64,000 nt of DNA from Citrobacter arsenatis (GCF_004353845.1 NZ_CP037864.1:2790001-2854000); one strand, 5' to 3'; positions 26,202 to 35,074 are shown, counted from the stretch's first letter. Notes: generated from the sequence alone by a model not told the origin. Program-made: numbers and translations.

Positions 26202-26740
26202 AGGCTCACACGCTCCCGTACCCAGCCATACACGAATGACTCGTTAGCCGGGCGCTGCTCTGCCAGCTCGAGATAGCGCTGCCCTTGGCTGCAATTCAGT
26301 CCGCGGAGCAATACAACCTCCCCTTCACTTCCGCGCTTCGCCAGGTAGGACTTCAGGGCGCTGATACTGCGCGGGCCGATATAGCCATCGGCGATCAGGT
26401 CGGGATAGAGCTGTTGCTGGTTGTTGAATACGTTCAGCCAGCGCTGGAACCATTTCACCTGCACTGATGGCCCCATATTCACGCCGGTGTCGCACAATTC
26501 AGCAGCGATGGCCGGCGACACGGTAGCTATCTGGTCGAAGCGTGGACCATACCAGTAATCATCCTCGAGTATTTCGAGTGCCTGCTGGCGTGTCAGGTTG
26601 CGCATATCACCGGTAAAGCCATGGGCGCGTGCCGTTGCCTGAGTGATTCCCCAGTTCGTCGGGCCGCCTTTGTCGTTCGGGTGATTAACGTAGCCACCCT
26701 CTTTGCCGAGAATGCTGTTGAAGATATCGTCTTTGGTCAT
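26198..26740 (-). CDS. endolysin, GH108 N-acetylmuramidase
   Basis: A 180-aa lysozyme-type endolysin. The catalytic signature EGGYVNHPNDKGGPTNWG carries Glu in the KEGGY motif; TRQQALEILEDDYW and LCDTGVNMGP follow. The C-terminal half (ADGYIGPRSISALKSYL) is a peptidoglycan-binding PG_binding_3 domain. No signal-arrest helix is present, so export depends on the holin. Confidence 0.92.
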   Translation of the reverse strand: MTKDDIFNSILGKEGGYVNHPNDKGGPTNWGITQATARAHGFTGDMRNLTRQQALEILEDDYWYGPRFDQIATVSPAIAAELCDTGVNMGPSVQVKWFQRWLNVFNNQQQLYPDLIADGYIGPRSISALKSYLAKRGSEGEVVLLRGLNCSQGQRYLELAEQRPANESFVYGWVRERVSL

Positions 26741-27015
26741 CAGTCAGCCCTTACGACTTTTGCCAGATTGCCTTTGGCTCGCCAGACAGCAATGCATATG
26801 GCCAGGTTGAGGAATAACTCACCCGGGTCAACGTTGCTGTAATGGCCGAGAAGAATACGGAAAGCGGTGAAACCCGCCGACAGAATCAGCAGGTAGGCCA
26901 TCCACGCATAACCGGGTCGGTGTGTCTTCCCGGCCTTACTGAAGAACATCAGACGCATCACGATCGCCATACAGATGATCGCGTTTGCATCCAGGATGAC
27001 GGAATGCCATGTCAT
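26740..27015 (-). CDS. small membrane protein, holin/antiholin-like (91 aa)
   Basis: A 91-aa protein starting MTWHSVILDANAIICMAIVM, with membrane segments at about 7-24, 38-55 and 66-79. It overlaps the upstream putative holin gene by 4 bases and ends at the endolysin ATG. Type and position fit phage holin superfamily III-like proteins; which of the two membrane proteins sets lysis timing cannot be told. Confidence 0.75.
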   Translation of the reverse strand: MTWHSVILDANAIICMAIVMRLMFFSKAGKTHRPGYAWMAYLLILSAGFTAFRILLGHYSNVDPGELFLNLAICIAVWRAKGNLAKVVRAD

Positions 27016-27410
27016 TTCCCTTCCTCCTCCAGTCCGGGCATCTTGCCTCGCCGAGATTTGGCGACGATTCGAAGCAGGACTGCGACGGAAATGGAAGCGG
27101 ATACCAGCGCACCGACATTCGGTGAAACTTCGATACTGACCGGTGGCTGCAACAGCCCGAGGGCTGTGTTGATAACGCCAGCGAGTATCTTGGCCATGGG
27201 AACGGAGAAGAACACGCCGCCCATGAACGAGATGACCGCAAAGAGCATCTGCTTCCAGAGTTGATGAGGCTCTGAGGTCAGCACATACATTGCCGCCCCG
27301 GCAAGCGCACATAACATTACGCCAGGCGTCGCCTCCGGGAACATAGTGGCGAAAGTGATCCCTACCGTAGCGGAGGTCACCCCACTGGCAATTGTGATTG
27401 GCTCAGACAT
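27012..27410 (-). CDS. putative holin (132 aa)
   Basis: A 132-aa protein starting MSEPITIASGVTSATVGITF. It has hydrophobic segments at about 9-24, 31-45, 54-78 and 102-116 and a charged tail SRRGKMPGLEEEGK. Location directly before a second membrane protein and the endolysin supports a holin role. Confidence 0.78.
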   Translation of the reverse strand: MSEPITIASGVTSATVGITFATMFPEATPGVMLCALAGAAMYVLTSEPHQLWKQMLFAVISFMGGVFFSVPMAKILAGVINTALGLLQPPVSIEVSPNVGALVSASISVAVLLRIVAKSRRGKMPGLEEEGK

Positions 27411-27503
27411 AGTTATTCCGTGTGTAGAGGATCAGGCTTCACGGGCTGGATTTATCAACAAAGCACGTAGTGGATGAATCCCGTGAGCCTGAAAATGAAA
27501 AAG

Positions 27504-27523
27504 GCCGCCATGCGGCAGCCTCA
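27504..27523 (-). terminator. terminator upstream of lysis cassette
   Basis: Minus-strand hairpin GGCTGCC/GGCGGCC with a short CAT-containing loop and TTTTT tail, 17 bases past the stop of the 62-aa gene. It separates that gene from the holins unless transcription is Q-modified. Confidence 0.75.
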
Positions 27524-27539
27524 AAGTAAGTACGGTTGT

Positions 27540-27728
27540 TTACATTGGCGGAGAGAGAGGACCTTCTAACACCTCTGCTTCACCGTTATGGCAAATGTCA
27601 TCGCCTCTGGTCAGGTGCCAGACACCTGTGATTATTTTACCCGTTTCGAGATCATCAACAGTGTCGTTTGTGTAATACGCCACCTGTACAACACCGACAT
27701 GCTGAATCCAGTAATACCCTTCCTTCAT
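27540..27728 (-). CDS. hypothetical phage protein (62 aa)
   Basis: A 62-aa protein starting MKEGYYWIQHVGVVQVAYYT, with a C-terminal part ICHNGEAEVLEGPL. The pattern resembles small DUF551-like phage proteins that begin with a WI(Q/S)V segment, but the match is weak. A possible minus-strand -10 TATACT lies about 30 bases upstream, and a terminator follows. Confidence 0.55.
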   Translation of the reverse strand: MKEGYYWIQHVGVVQVAYYTNDTVDDLETGKIITGVWHLTRGDDICHNGEAEVLEGPLSPPM

Positions 27729-27897
27729 AAATACCCCCGCAAGACTATGTCGATAGTATAGGGAGTAACTGAAAGCTTAGTGGTGCAGGAAACCACAAGT
27801 GTAGATTTCAATTCTGACTATTAATGATACACAGTGAAAAAAAGCCTGCTCGGACGAACAGGCGTAAAATATCAAAGTCATCAAGGATAAACGCGTT

Positions 27898-28004
27898 GTG
27901 GTGCCGGGTGCCTCCCGGTGGAACAGCCCCAGTAGACATATTCCGCAAATGCCTAGCTCTTCGTAACCTTACTGGATGCCCCGCCGCTTAGGGGGATTCA
28001 CCAC
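27898..28004. ncRNA. candidate structured RNA in Q-lysis leader
   Basis: A closing stem GTGGTG (27898-27903)/CACCAC (27999-28004) encloses three more: CCGGG/CCCGG at 27904-27918, CCAGTA (27929-27934)/TACTGG (27970-27975), and CCCC/GGGG at about 27978-27995. That is a four-helix junction of 107 nt in a 445-base gap with no protein gene. It lies in the path of late leader transcription (minus), but both strands can fold. Phage antisense RNAs of the C4 type are one possibility; I cannot confirm a family. Confidence 0.5.
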
Positions 28005-28079
28005 GAGTCAAAAGATAAAATCATCTGGTTACCGGGGCAATATCTGGTCAGCACTTTTCAGAATTGAGTATTTAAATGC

Positions 28080-28104
28080 AAAAAGCCCCGCGCGATGGCG
28101 AGGC
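28080..28104 (-). terminator. terminator after Q, candidate tR'
   Basis: Minus-strand hairpin GCCTCGC/GCGGGGC with one G-U pair, followed by five T residues, 70 bases past the Q stop. In lambdoid phages the late promoter pR' lies just after Q and transcribes into such a terminator until Q acts; the promoter itself I could not pin down. Confidence 0.65.
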
Positions 28105-28173
28105 CTTAAAAACACATATTGCCAGCGCATACAACAATGGCACAATATCAGATTCACACGAAATGTATGCTAA

Positions 28174-28863
28174 TTAGTTCATTTTTGCAATACCTTGCTG
28201 GTAATTTGCTGCCTTTTGTTGTGAACGTGATCGCGAAACATGAAGTAGCGCCTTGGAGTCGAGTCCCTTATACAGGCTGATCATCGCATCGTAATGTTCC
28301 ACATAATTCTGAGACCAGTTTGTTTTATTAACGCCCACCAGCGCAGCCAGAACTCCATATTGATACGGATCCTTCCCGGATAATTCGCCTTTCACATCCT
28401 GCGCCGCCAGCCATATCAATTGACGCAACCGGTCAATAGTCTTCTTCGACACCTTCCTCCCGGCCAGATGCTCGCAAAATTTCGACCACGCCCACTGAGT
28501 AATCAACACCTGATTCTCCCAGCTTACGTTCTCGCTGTAGTTCCATAGTAGCCAGGCTTTCTGATGTTCTTCGAGTGACATCAGCGCGCGGCGCCACGAT
28601 GCCGTTGAATACTCAACCGGCTGTACCAAGGGAATATGTGATCCCTTGGCAAGCGACTGTTTGCCCGGTATCGGTGGATTATCCAGCGTAATCATTTTCC
28701 CGCTCACTTCATCCAGCACTCGAGGCTTTTTACGTTTAAACCTTCCAGTATCGAACTGTGCGTTCTCAAGCCACGCCATCAATTGCCCTTTCGTCGCACC
28801 ACTTAAATCGGCGGTGGCCACTATCAGTTGCTGGCGCACGTATTCAAGAAATTGAGTGTTCAT
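28174..28863 (-). CDS. Q: antitermination protein Q
   Basis: A 229-aa protein starting MNTQFLEYVRQQLIVATADL, with GQLMAWLENAQF, EEHQKAWLLWNYS and WAWSKFCEHL segments typical of the phage 82-type Q family. It loads on RNA polymerase paused near the late promoter and makes it read through terminators. Several terminators inside the downstream late operon of this prophage fit that need. The start overlaps the YlcG-like stop (ATGA). Confidence 0.88.
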   Translation of the reverse strand: MNTQFLEYVRQQLIVATADLSGATKGQLMAWLENAQFDTGRFKRKKPRVLDEVSGKMITLDNPPIPGKQSLAKGSHIPLVQPVEYSTASWRRALMSLEEHQKAWLLWNYSENVSWENQVLITQWAWSKFCEHLAGRKVSKKTIDRLRQLIWLAAQDVKGELSGKDPYQYGVLAALVGVNKTNWSQNYVEHYDAMISLYKGLDSKALLHVSRSRSQQKAANYQQGIAKMN

Positions 28864-28997
28864 ACAGTACCGCCTATGGTTTTGATGTAGTTCTTCAGTA
28901 TTCGGTAGCCCGTCAGCACAGAGCCGGGAAAATGGTATAAGCGCAATCTTTGCCAGCGAACGCGGAGGTGATCGGCAAAATAGGATTCAAATGTCAT
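28860..28997 (-). CDS. YlcG-like small phage protein (45 aa)
   Basis: A 45-aa protein MTFESYFADHLRVRW... containing LRLYHFPGSVLTGYRILKNY, which matches the YlcG family found between ninG/rus and Q in DLP12-like prophages. Its start overlaps the NinG stop by 4 bases and its stop overlaps the Q start by 4, so all three are translationally coupled. Function unknown. Confidence 0.85.
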   Translation of the reverse strand: MTFESYFADHLRVRWQRLRLYHFPGSVLTGYRILKNYIKTIGGTV

Positions 28998-29602
28998 GCG
29001 GCCTCCCAGCTCTTAATTAATCCACGACGAAGTGCGCTGTAGCGCTTCCTGATGGCTTCGAGTTCTTCGATGGTGTATCGGTGTGGGACGTTATTGTTTT
29101 CGAGAGCCTCAACGCGCTCAGGCCCGATTTTCTCGATAAGACCAAGGCGGTACTGCTGCTGATTGCCCGACAACTGCACGTTACAGTGGTGACATTGTTT
29201 ACTGATATTGTCTTCGTGGTAGCGCAGGTGGGATACCTTACCGCGTGAGCGGTAGTGACCAGCTTCCCACTGGACGGTTTCGAACGTCCCACAGCTGATG
29301 CATGGCAGATCGGCATCACGTTCGCGGATGTAGTCATTGACGACACGCTGCGTTAAATCTTCCCAGTGTTTCAACGGTTTTACTGCTGCTTTACGCTGGC
29401 GCCAGGCTGCTCGCTCTTTCTTCTCAGTGGCGCGCTGTTTGGCAGACTCCTTACGTTGTGCATCTTCCCGCGCTTTTCTGGTCTGTTCCTTGCCGACGGC
29501 GCTGGCGCACTCATAACCGCACACGGTCTGCGTATCGCGTGCCGGATGAAACCACTGGCGGCATTCTTTGTTGGCGCACTTACGGCGCGGTAACTTAGCC
29601 AT
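28994..29602 (-). CDS. ninG: NinG (Rap) recombination endonuclease
   Basis: A 202-aa protein starting MAKLPRRKCANKECRQWFHP. An N-terminal zinc ribbon (CANKEC, CGYEC), a charged helix, then an HNH-type zinc region (CISCGTF, EAGHYRSRGK, CHHCNVQLSGN) are all as in lambda NinG/Rap, which cuts recombination intermediates such as D-loops and Holliday junctions in Red-type recombination. It fits with the RecE/RecT pair encoded here. Confidence 0.93.
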   Translation of the reverse strand: MAKLPRRKCANKECRQWFHPARDTQTVCGYECASAVGKEQTRKAREDAQRKESAKQRATEKKERAAWRQRKAAVKPLKHWEDLTQRVVNDYIRERDADLPCISCGTFETVQWEAGHYRSRGKVSHLRYHEDNISKQCHHCNVQLSGNQQQYRLGLIEKIGPERVEALENNNVPHRYTIEELEAIRKRYSALRRGLIKSWEAA

Positions 29603-29604
29603 GC

Positions 29605-29805
29605 TCAACCCCACGCCCTGTTTTGCCAGACCTTACTCGGGCGCGGCGCTTTGTCGCCTTCCGGCAACTGCACGCTGACGGTCCAAGTGATGTTGTCGCG
29701 ATTCAGGCTACGTTCTACCGTGGCGCCACGGCGGTGGTAACTGGCCACCAGCTCGTCGGCCTGTTCGGTTGTGCATTCGTGATGGTGAAACCAGGAATAT
29801 TTCAT
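29605..29805 (-). CDS. conserved small nin-region protein (66 aa)
   Basis: A 66-aa protein starting MKYSWFHHHECTTEQADELV, with TVERSLNRDNITWTVSVQLP and a basic end. I choose 29805 because GGGGTG is spaced 6 bases before it; 29811 is an alternative overlapping the DUF1367 stop. Similar proteins accompany ninG in lambdoid phages; function unknown. Confidence 0.7.
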   Translation of the reverse strand: MKYSWFHHHECTTEQADELVASYHRRGATVERSLNRDNITWTVSVQLPEGDKAPRPSKVWQNRAWG

Positions 29806-29810
29806 CGCCA

Positions 29811-30407
29811 TCACCCCGCAAAGCTCATGAGCTGCGATGCGGCGTTTTCCGCTTCACGCTGGTTCCTGAATGAACGGGACAATACCCATCGCCACAGAAC
29901 ATCGAGCGCGGCTTTGTACAACTGCTGGAATTCGGCTTCGTCCATGTTGGCGAAAGCAATGCTGCGGGGATGTTTGCGAAGGGTGCCGTCAGGCAGTTGT
30001 ATCGCGTCATAGTGGCCGGATTCGACAATTACCCATGAACGGTATGCATCAAAAGATTTGCAGACACTGATACTTCCTGCACGCCTGTCAGCGATCCGAT
30101 CGAGGTATTGTTCTGCTGCATCAAGCAGCGCACCTTCGTTTCCACCAAATGCCGCGAGGAATTTAGCGTACCCGGTCACCAATTTACGTTCGTTGGAAGA
30201 AATTGCCCCGCCGGTGGGTTCCCAGTATTCGAAACCGAGATTGAGTAACGCGAAGAAGCGACGATGAAAGGCCGGGTTGCGTACCTGCCGGAACTCAGCC
30301 ACCAGCACGGCGCCGAGTTTGAATTTTGATTGCAGAATATCACTGGTCTCCGGCGTGGCCGCGATCAGGATTCCTGAGGATTGCTTGATTAGTTGTAACT
30401 GCGCCAT
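29811..30407 (-). CDS. DUF1367 family phage protein (198 aa)
   Basis: A 198-aa protein with the DUF1367 pattern: MAQLQLIKQSSGILIAATPE, RNPAFHRRFFALLNLGFEYW, KSFDAYRSWVIVESGHYD, and a C-terminal AENAASQLMSFAG. The family occurs in nin regions beside ninG and rusA and is suspected to act in recombination, without proof. GGAGAGC sits upstream of the ATG. Phage synteny breaks immediately upstream at the IS3 relic. Confidence 0.88.
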   Translation of the reverse strand: MAQLQLIKQSSGILIAATPETSDILQSKFKLGAVLVAEFRQVRNPAFHRRFFALLNLGFEYWEPTGGAISSNERKLVTGYAKFLAAFGGNEGALLDAAEQYLDRIADRRAGSISVCKSFDAYRSWVIVESGHYDAIQLPDGTLRKHPRSIAFANMDEAEFQQLYKAALDVLWRWVLSRSFRNQREAENAASQLMSFAG

Positions 30408-30504
30408 GGTGCTCTCCGTGGCGCATAAGGCATAGGTTGTTCAGGCCTATGAAGGAATAATATCAGACGGCGGAAGAACTCGGTAGCCCAAGCGTGTAGC
30501 AAAC

Positions 30505-31325
30505 ATATTTGCTTCTCTCTTCTACGTGTTCGGGGTTCATCGTAGCAGCTACAAAGGCTAGTTTGACCACCCTGAAAAATCCGACGGCAGGCGGGCTGTA
30601 TTACCAAGCTAATTGCTGGTGTTGTATATCATCAGCCACGGTCCTGCCAGAGCAAGGAGCATCGCCACAATGGCAACTTAGAGGGCTACTGAATGGGAAT
30701 CTAGCTCGCGGGCAGATGCATGGGTAGTCAGTTACCATCAGTAGACTCATCGATCTCAATGTGACGACCATGAACACGCCGCTATCCCGAATGACCATGA
30801 GCGGTAGTTCGCAGTGACAGAGCCAAATCAGGTGTTGTCCGACGACGTGACGTATATATAGACAGGTTAGCGCCGAGCATACTTTGCAGTTATTCTCGAC
30901 CTGTTCGTGAGGAAACCGGTGGATTGGGTAATGTCGTTCTCCATAGTTAGCAAACTGACGTTCAAAACGCTGGAAATGGCATGGGAAGCTCGTGGCAAGC
31001 TAGGTGGAATTATGTTCCACAGTGATTAGGACAGTCATTATACAAGCAGGAGGTTCCGGCAGCCACCGCGGCGGTACCGGATCAAACCGAGGATGATTCG
31101 ACGTGGATACTGCTGGGATACACCGCGATGGAGTGCTTGTTCATGAGCCTGATGAATGAATGGGTGCCAGTAACATGTTACGTAAGCTTCATCGATACTA
31201 CCCATGAAATAACAGATTTTATTATTGGGTATTACAGAGCGCTCAGGCCGTGCAAATATAACGGAGGGGTACCAACAACCGAAAAAAATCTTTACTGGAA
31301 AAAAATCTAAAATTGTGAGCAGTTT
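30505..31325 (+). pseudogene. decayed IS3-family transposase OrfB
   Basis: One frame from about 30527 reads FGVHRSSYKG, DHPEKSDGRRAVLPS, ARARSIATMAT, HEHAAIPNDHER, FAVTEPNQVLSDDVTYI, AYFAVILDLFVRKPVDWVM, KALEMAW-like KTLEMAWEARG, MFHSD, SHYTSRRFRQ, with about ten stops, many at expected Gln or Trp codons. After one frame change the end reads NEWVPVTCYVSF and YRALRPCKYNGG. This is the DDE domain of an IS3-group OrfB. The OrfA part and clear terminal inverted repeats are not seen. Confidence 0.85.
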
Positions 31326-31539
31326 TGTTGTCCACCACAATGCATTTAAGCATTACTGAAAACAATGTATTTTGAATGAAACCCTAATACGTAGTAGTTT
31401 AATTTATCTTTAGTGGATTATCCTAATCTTGCGTTCGTAATTCATATGTGAATTTAACATACCCTAGTTTAATTTTTTTGATTTAATCATCAAAATACAT
31501 TAACATACAACAAATCCATAACATGCCTCAGGATACAAA

Positions 31540-32421
31540 ATGTTAGCAGAAGATATTATTGTTTGCGCCGTTAAAGATTTCGAATATTTTTTCATCAAAT
31601 CATACAACTACAAAGTTAAAGTTAAATTGCATGATAACAACAGTAGTCTTCACGCTTCTATTAAAGGTTTTGAACATAACTCATTTATTAGATTCTCAAG
31701 CGACCTTTGCTCAATGGAAATAACGAGCAATGAGGACTTTATCTTTATACTTAATATTGTTTGCCATGAACTAGCTCATTATGTCAACCATCATAACTAT
31801 ATAAAAAAAGATGATAAAACAAATAGAATTTTAGAAGCATGGGCCGATAGGTGTGGTGTTAAAATACTTCTATGCATTTTACGAAAAGGTTTTTACATAA
31901 GCAATCTCTATAAGAAAAATAATTATGACACATCACTGGATGGCTTAACAAAATTAATAGGGAAAGTATTTTTCAAATTAGCAGGGAATGTTTTTAACAT
32001 AAGCTCAAAGTATTATTACGAGCGTTTAATAAGGGTAATGCATTGTGTTGCTGGCGCAAATTCGTTTTTTGATGATGTATTTGACGATAGGGATCTAGAC
32101 CGTGCATATGTAGTAATGCATAATATTTACATGAAGTCTGGATTAAGAAATATAATTTCAGAGGAAATGCGCTCAATAGAACCTGACTTGGTTGAACTTC
32201 AACAAATTCGTGAGCTTCATTTTAATTTGCAAGAAGGTAGAAATTCAATTACGCCCGGTTTGAAACCTTTTTATGAAAAATTTATTGGCACGTCTTACCT
32301 CCCAACAAATAACGCAGCCACTTTAGCAAAAATAAGCATAGCATACGATTACGCCTTGCAGTCAATGAAACCCTCAAGGTTTGGACTTGCTAAATCTTTT
32401 TTTGGCGATGATAAATATTAG
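31540..32421 (+). CDS. AT-rich HEXXH protease, possible Lit-like exclusion protein
   Basis: A 293-aa protein with far higher A+T than its surroundings, a sign of separate origin. Around residue 80 a hydrophobic strand leads into VCHELAHYVNHH, a HEXXH zinc site, and about 25 residues later EAWADRCG supplies an acidic E-x-x-x-D pattern. This layout recalls Lit of e14 (HEISH followed by EEMEADSHA), which cuts EF-Tu during T4 infection. The remaining two-thirds is helical with no motif I know. It stands alone on the plus strand with an AT-rich upstream region. Protease activity is well supported, phage exclusion is inference. Confidence 0.75.
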   Translation: MLAEDIIVCAVKDFEYFFIKSYNYKVKVKLHDNNSSLHASIKGFEHNSFIRFSSDLCSMEITSNEDFIFILNIVCHELAHYVNHHNYIKKDDKTNRILEAWADRCGVKILLCILRKGFYISNLYKKNNYDTSLDGLTKLIGKVFFKLAGNVFNISSKYYYERLIRVMHCVAGANSFFDDVFDDRDLDRAYVVMHNIYMKSGLRNIISEEMRSIEPDLVELQQIRELHFNLQEGRNSITPGLKPFYEKFIGTSYLPTNNAATLAKISIAYDYALQSMKPSRFGLAKSFFGDDKY

Positions 32422-32930
32422 TTAACTTATGTATTGCTTTGACATTATTAAATTGAATTGAATAATAACATTATGCAATTCAATTTAAACACCCTTCACA
32501 ATCCCCCATCAACAACGACATTAAAACTGAACTAGATCTTCTTTGCGGACTTAGGTGGGCCGCGCGGGAACAATTGAGTGCCAATTTATCTGGCAAGCAT
32601 ACCTTCGTAAACTGAATTCAAATTCATTATCACCTCATCTTATAACTAAACGAGCACACTTAATTTATTAAATCAAAGGTGCGCCTCTGACTCATAACTC
32701 AGACGGTATATTACTGCAGTTATTGTTTTCAATATTCCAATGCCCATCTTACTTATGAAAGATATTTTTACATGTAGTCTTAAGCTCACATCATAGTTCA
32801 ATTCTTTCTCAGTATATTTCTGACATTCTTATAGACGTTAGATTGTTTCACTAAAGAATTTAAAAATTCGTAAATTCCTAAAAGTAATTTACCCATCACA
32901 CTTTAAGCCCTTAAAATTTGTCATTGTTCG
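32422..32930. other. AT-rich gap without recognised gene
   Basis: About 500 bases of AT-rich sequence after the HEXXH gene. All frames are broken and I see no tRNA, terminator of note or repeat. It probably arrived with the gene. Confidence 0.5.
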
Positions 32931-33037
32931 TCAAGAACATCCCCTCATCTTAATATTCAAGCGCTCGTATTTCGCTTTGAGAAGCTCAGCAGGCGTAGGC
33001 CCTTTTGGAGTCAATAGCGTCGCCAGCGCCCGACAAG
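32931..33037 (-). pseudogene. second copy of the 3' end of replication gene P
   Basis: The minus strand reads ALATLLTPKGPTPAELLKAK then YERLNIKMRGCS and stops. The intact P-like protein ends VAPNEPTPAELLKAKYDWIK, so eleven residues PTPAELLKAKY are shared exactly, with related flanks. Only this fragment is present. It marks a former P gene end on the far side of the cargo genes. From here to 33313 I see no other gene. Confidence 0.65.
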
Positions 33038-33313
33038 CAAGCGTGTTTGTCCGCTCAGTGCCAAGAACAGACCTTAGTGGCTTGGCAAGTGTGAGCGTTT
33101 GAATATCGCCTCCGTGCTACACAATAGGCGTCTACATTTTCGACGCACGAGCAAATTGTGGCTTTAGTTGTCTAATACCAATGCTTCAACACTGATTCTT
33201 CGCCAAACAACGTATCGTAGAACACCAGTTGGATTCCGCAGGCTTACGCAAACAGATAGCGCTAACTGCTAGGCGGCCCACTTGATGCACATTCATCCTC
33301 AGATGAGGTATAT

Positions 33314-34330
33314 TTACTCGATGCCAAGTACAAATGGCATCAACATATCTAGCTTTATTTTCATGTCTGCAGTTGCCGAAGCCGCATTAGCCTGCGGCAA
33401 GGCAAGCCATCTGTTTACGGCATCGGAGTTGAATCGCTGCTGACTTAGAAACGAAGATACAGACGTTTCCCAGGAAAAGAGTTCACCTGTGCAAAGTTCG
33501 ACGGACTGCTGAGAACAGGCTCGCTGAATAGCCATTCCCAAACCGACGTAGCGGAGAAGCTCACGTCGTACATTCTCATCTTTTTGCTTGATTGCCACAT
33601 CCAGTTTCGGTTTCGGTCCAAAGTACACTCCGGTAGTACCTGGTTGTAATGTTGGGTCACTGGAAAAATAAACCGGGACTCCCATCAATTTAAATGCCGC
33701 CGTCAAAATTTCATAGCTAATGTCTGATCGACTCCAACGGCCCATGTGGGGGGGGACTTTCGGCAAACCAACCAGATCATCGCCACGGCTTACAATCGAT
33801 ACACCCTCAACTGGCAAGGATGGTTGCATTGTGACTATAGTGTCCGAATCGATTTCCCAGCCAGCTTCGCTTAACAATCGCAAAAAATTACCAGCAGCCA
33901 CGCACGATGATTCGCTCCACTCAACACAACCGATGCGCAGCTTGTCCCGCTGACCGAACTGTCCTGTTCGAAATAATTCGAGGTATCTATCGCGATTGGA
34001 ACTATTAACGGCATATGTATCAATCACGGTAGGCGGTACAGGTTTACTTGCAGATACAGGATTTTGTTGAAGCAAAGCTGGGCTTTTGAAATACACTATA
34101 GCGAAGATCGCCGCTGCGCCAGATGCTTTTAACCACCCTTTAAATTTTACTTCCAGGAGACCAGGCAGAACTGCACCAATACATCCAGCAGCTAGAGCCA
34201 GAACTATTCGGTAAACTGTATATTGGTAAGATGTTGGATTGGGGGTTGTGAAAGTAGTTATGAGTATGGCAACTATCGCCACAAGCGCAAAACTATATCT
34301 AATGTACTTGTCTATCTTTACACTGCTCAT
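33314..34330 (-). CDS. membrane-anchored protein of unknown function (338 aa)
   Basis: Residues about 10-28, 40-60 and 67-85 are hydrophobic (YSFALVAIVAILITTF, IVLALAAGCIGAVLPGLL), so an N-terminal two- or three-helix anchor is followed by a soluble domain of some 240 residues. That domain holds LRIGCVEWSESSCVAAGNF, LLSEAGWEIDSD, GVSIVSRGDDLVGLP and ILTAAFKLMGVPVYFSSDP, an alternating alpha/beta pattern with two cysteines. No catalytic motif is evident. Small-anchor plus cytoplasmic sensor architecture is common among defence effectors, but this is inference. It sits upstream of the P-end relic. Confidence 0.65.
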   Translation of the reverse strand: MSSVKIDKYIRYSFALVAIVAILITTFTTPNPTSYQYTVYRIVLALAAGCIGAVLPGLLEVKFKGWLKASGAAAIFAIVYFKSPALLQQNPVSASKPVPPTVIDTYAVNSSNRDRYLELFRTGQFGQRDKLRIGCVEWSESSCVAAGNFLRLLSEAGWEIDSDTIVTMQPSLPVEGVSIVSRGDDLVGLPKVPPHMGRWSRSDISYEILTAAFKLMGVPVYFSSDPTLQPGTTGVYFGPKPKLDVAIKQKDENVRRELLRYVGLGMAIQRACSQQSVELCTGELFSWETSVSSFLSQQRFNSDAVNRWLALPQANAASATADMKIKLDMLMPFVLGIE

Positions 34331-34587
34331 TTTAATTTTGACACCTGTATCAAATCCATAAGTCGAAAACCCCGCATTAACCTGCTCCCCATTGATTAAT
34401 ACAGCTTTATACTCGTGATGAGGCTAATGGTGTTGGTGATAAGTGTAATTGTCCGTTGCTCGCTGATTGCAGCCATCCACTGTACTTGATGAAGATGAAA
34501 CAGTGCTCAGTCTGATTCAGGGTAAATCCGCAAAGCCCCCAGCATAGGTTCTATAACTGGCGACTATCTCGCGGTTGATCCCGCCAC

Positions 34588-34850
34588 TTCGCAAAAGACT
34601 TTGTCGCTGACCTCCAGGCCGCACAGGCAAATTACATGGCCATTTCTCAGGTCCCCATGACAGCCAGCATCGGCACAACAAAAATTACCGCTCCCGCATG
34701 GAAGAAAAAATAGGTTTACGGCATGGCGGCAACTAAGGCTCGCATGATTAATCCGGACTCAGAACGCGCTCACGCAAAAGTCACTGAGATCCGCGGCAAC
34801 CATGCCGTCTATGTCTAACAATCGGCAGCCCAAAAGCAATAGACCAAGCA
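34588..34850 (+). pseudogene. relic of alpha/beta hydrolase C-terminus
   Basis: One plus frame reads FAKDFVADLQAAQANYMAIS, QVPMTASIGTTKITAPAWKK, stop, VYGMAATKARMINPDSERAH, AKVTEIRGNHAVYV, stop, QSAAQ. The ending resembles the catalytic-histidine region of alpha/beta hydrolases (G-S-H-A-V-Y-V-S-Q-P). Two stops and the missing front half make it nonfunctional. The rest of 34331-35074 shows only an unconvincing 69-codon frame. Confidence 0.7.
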
Positions 34851-35074
34851 GCTCAGGGTTACTGAGACAGTCCAACAGTGCCCCTTGCCCTCCAGGGCAA
34901 CCGTCGCGCTGAAAAGTATTTCCTGGCGACCAGCGTTACAGGAGACTGCCACTCGAGTAAAGGGAGAATCCGAGAAGGCTTAGGTAAATATCAGCTAACC
35001 GTGCGGCATTCTGGTAAGCAGGCGGTGAGTTTTGAGCTGAACACTTTCTTTAATCATATCGGCCCCGTCTTTCG

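Noticed and set aside
27841..28010. hok/sok-type toxin-antitoxin locus
   Set aside because: The hairpins hinted at one, but no short hydrophobic Hok-like peptide can be read on either strand.
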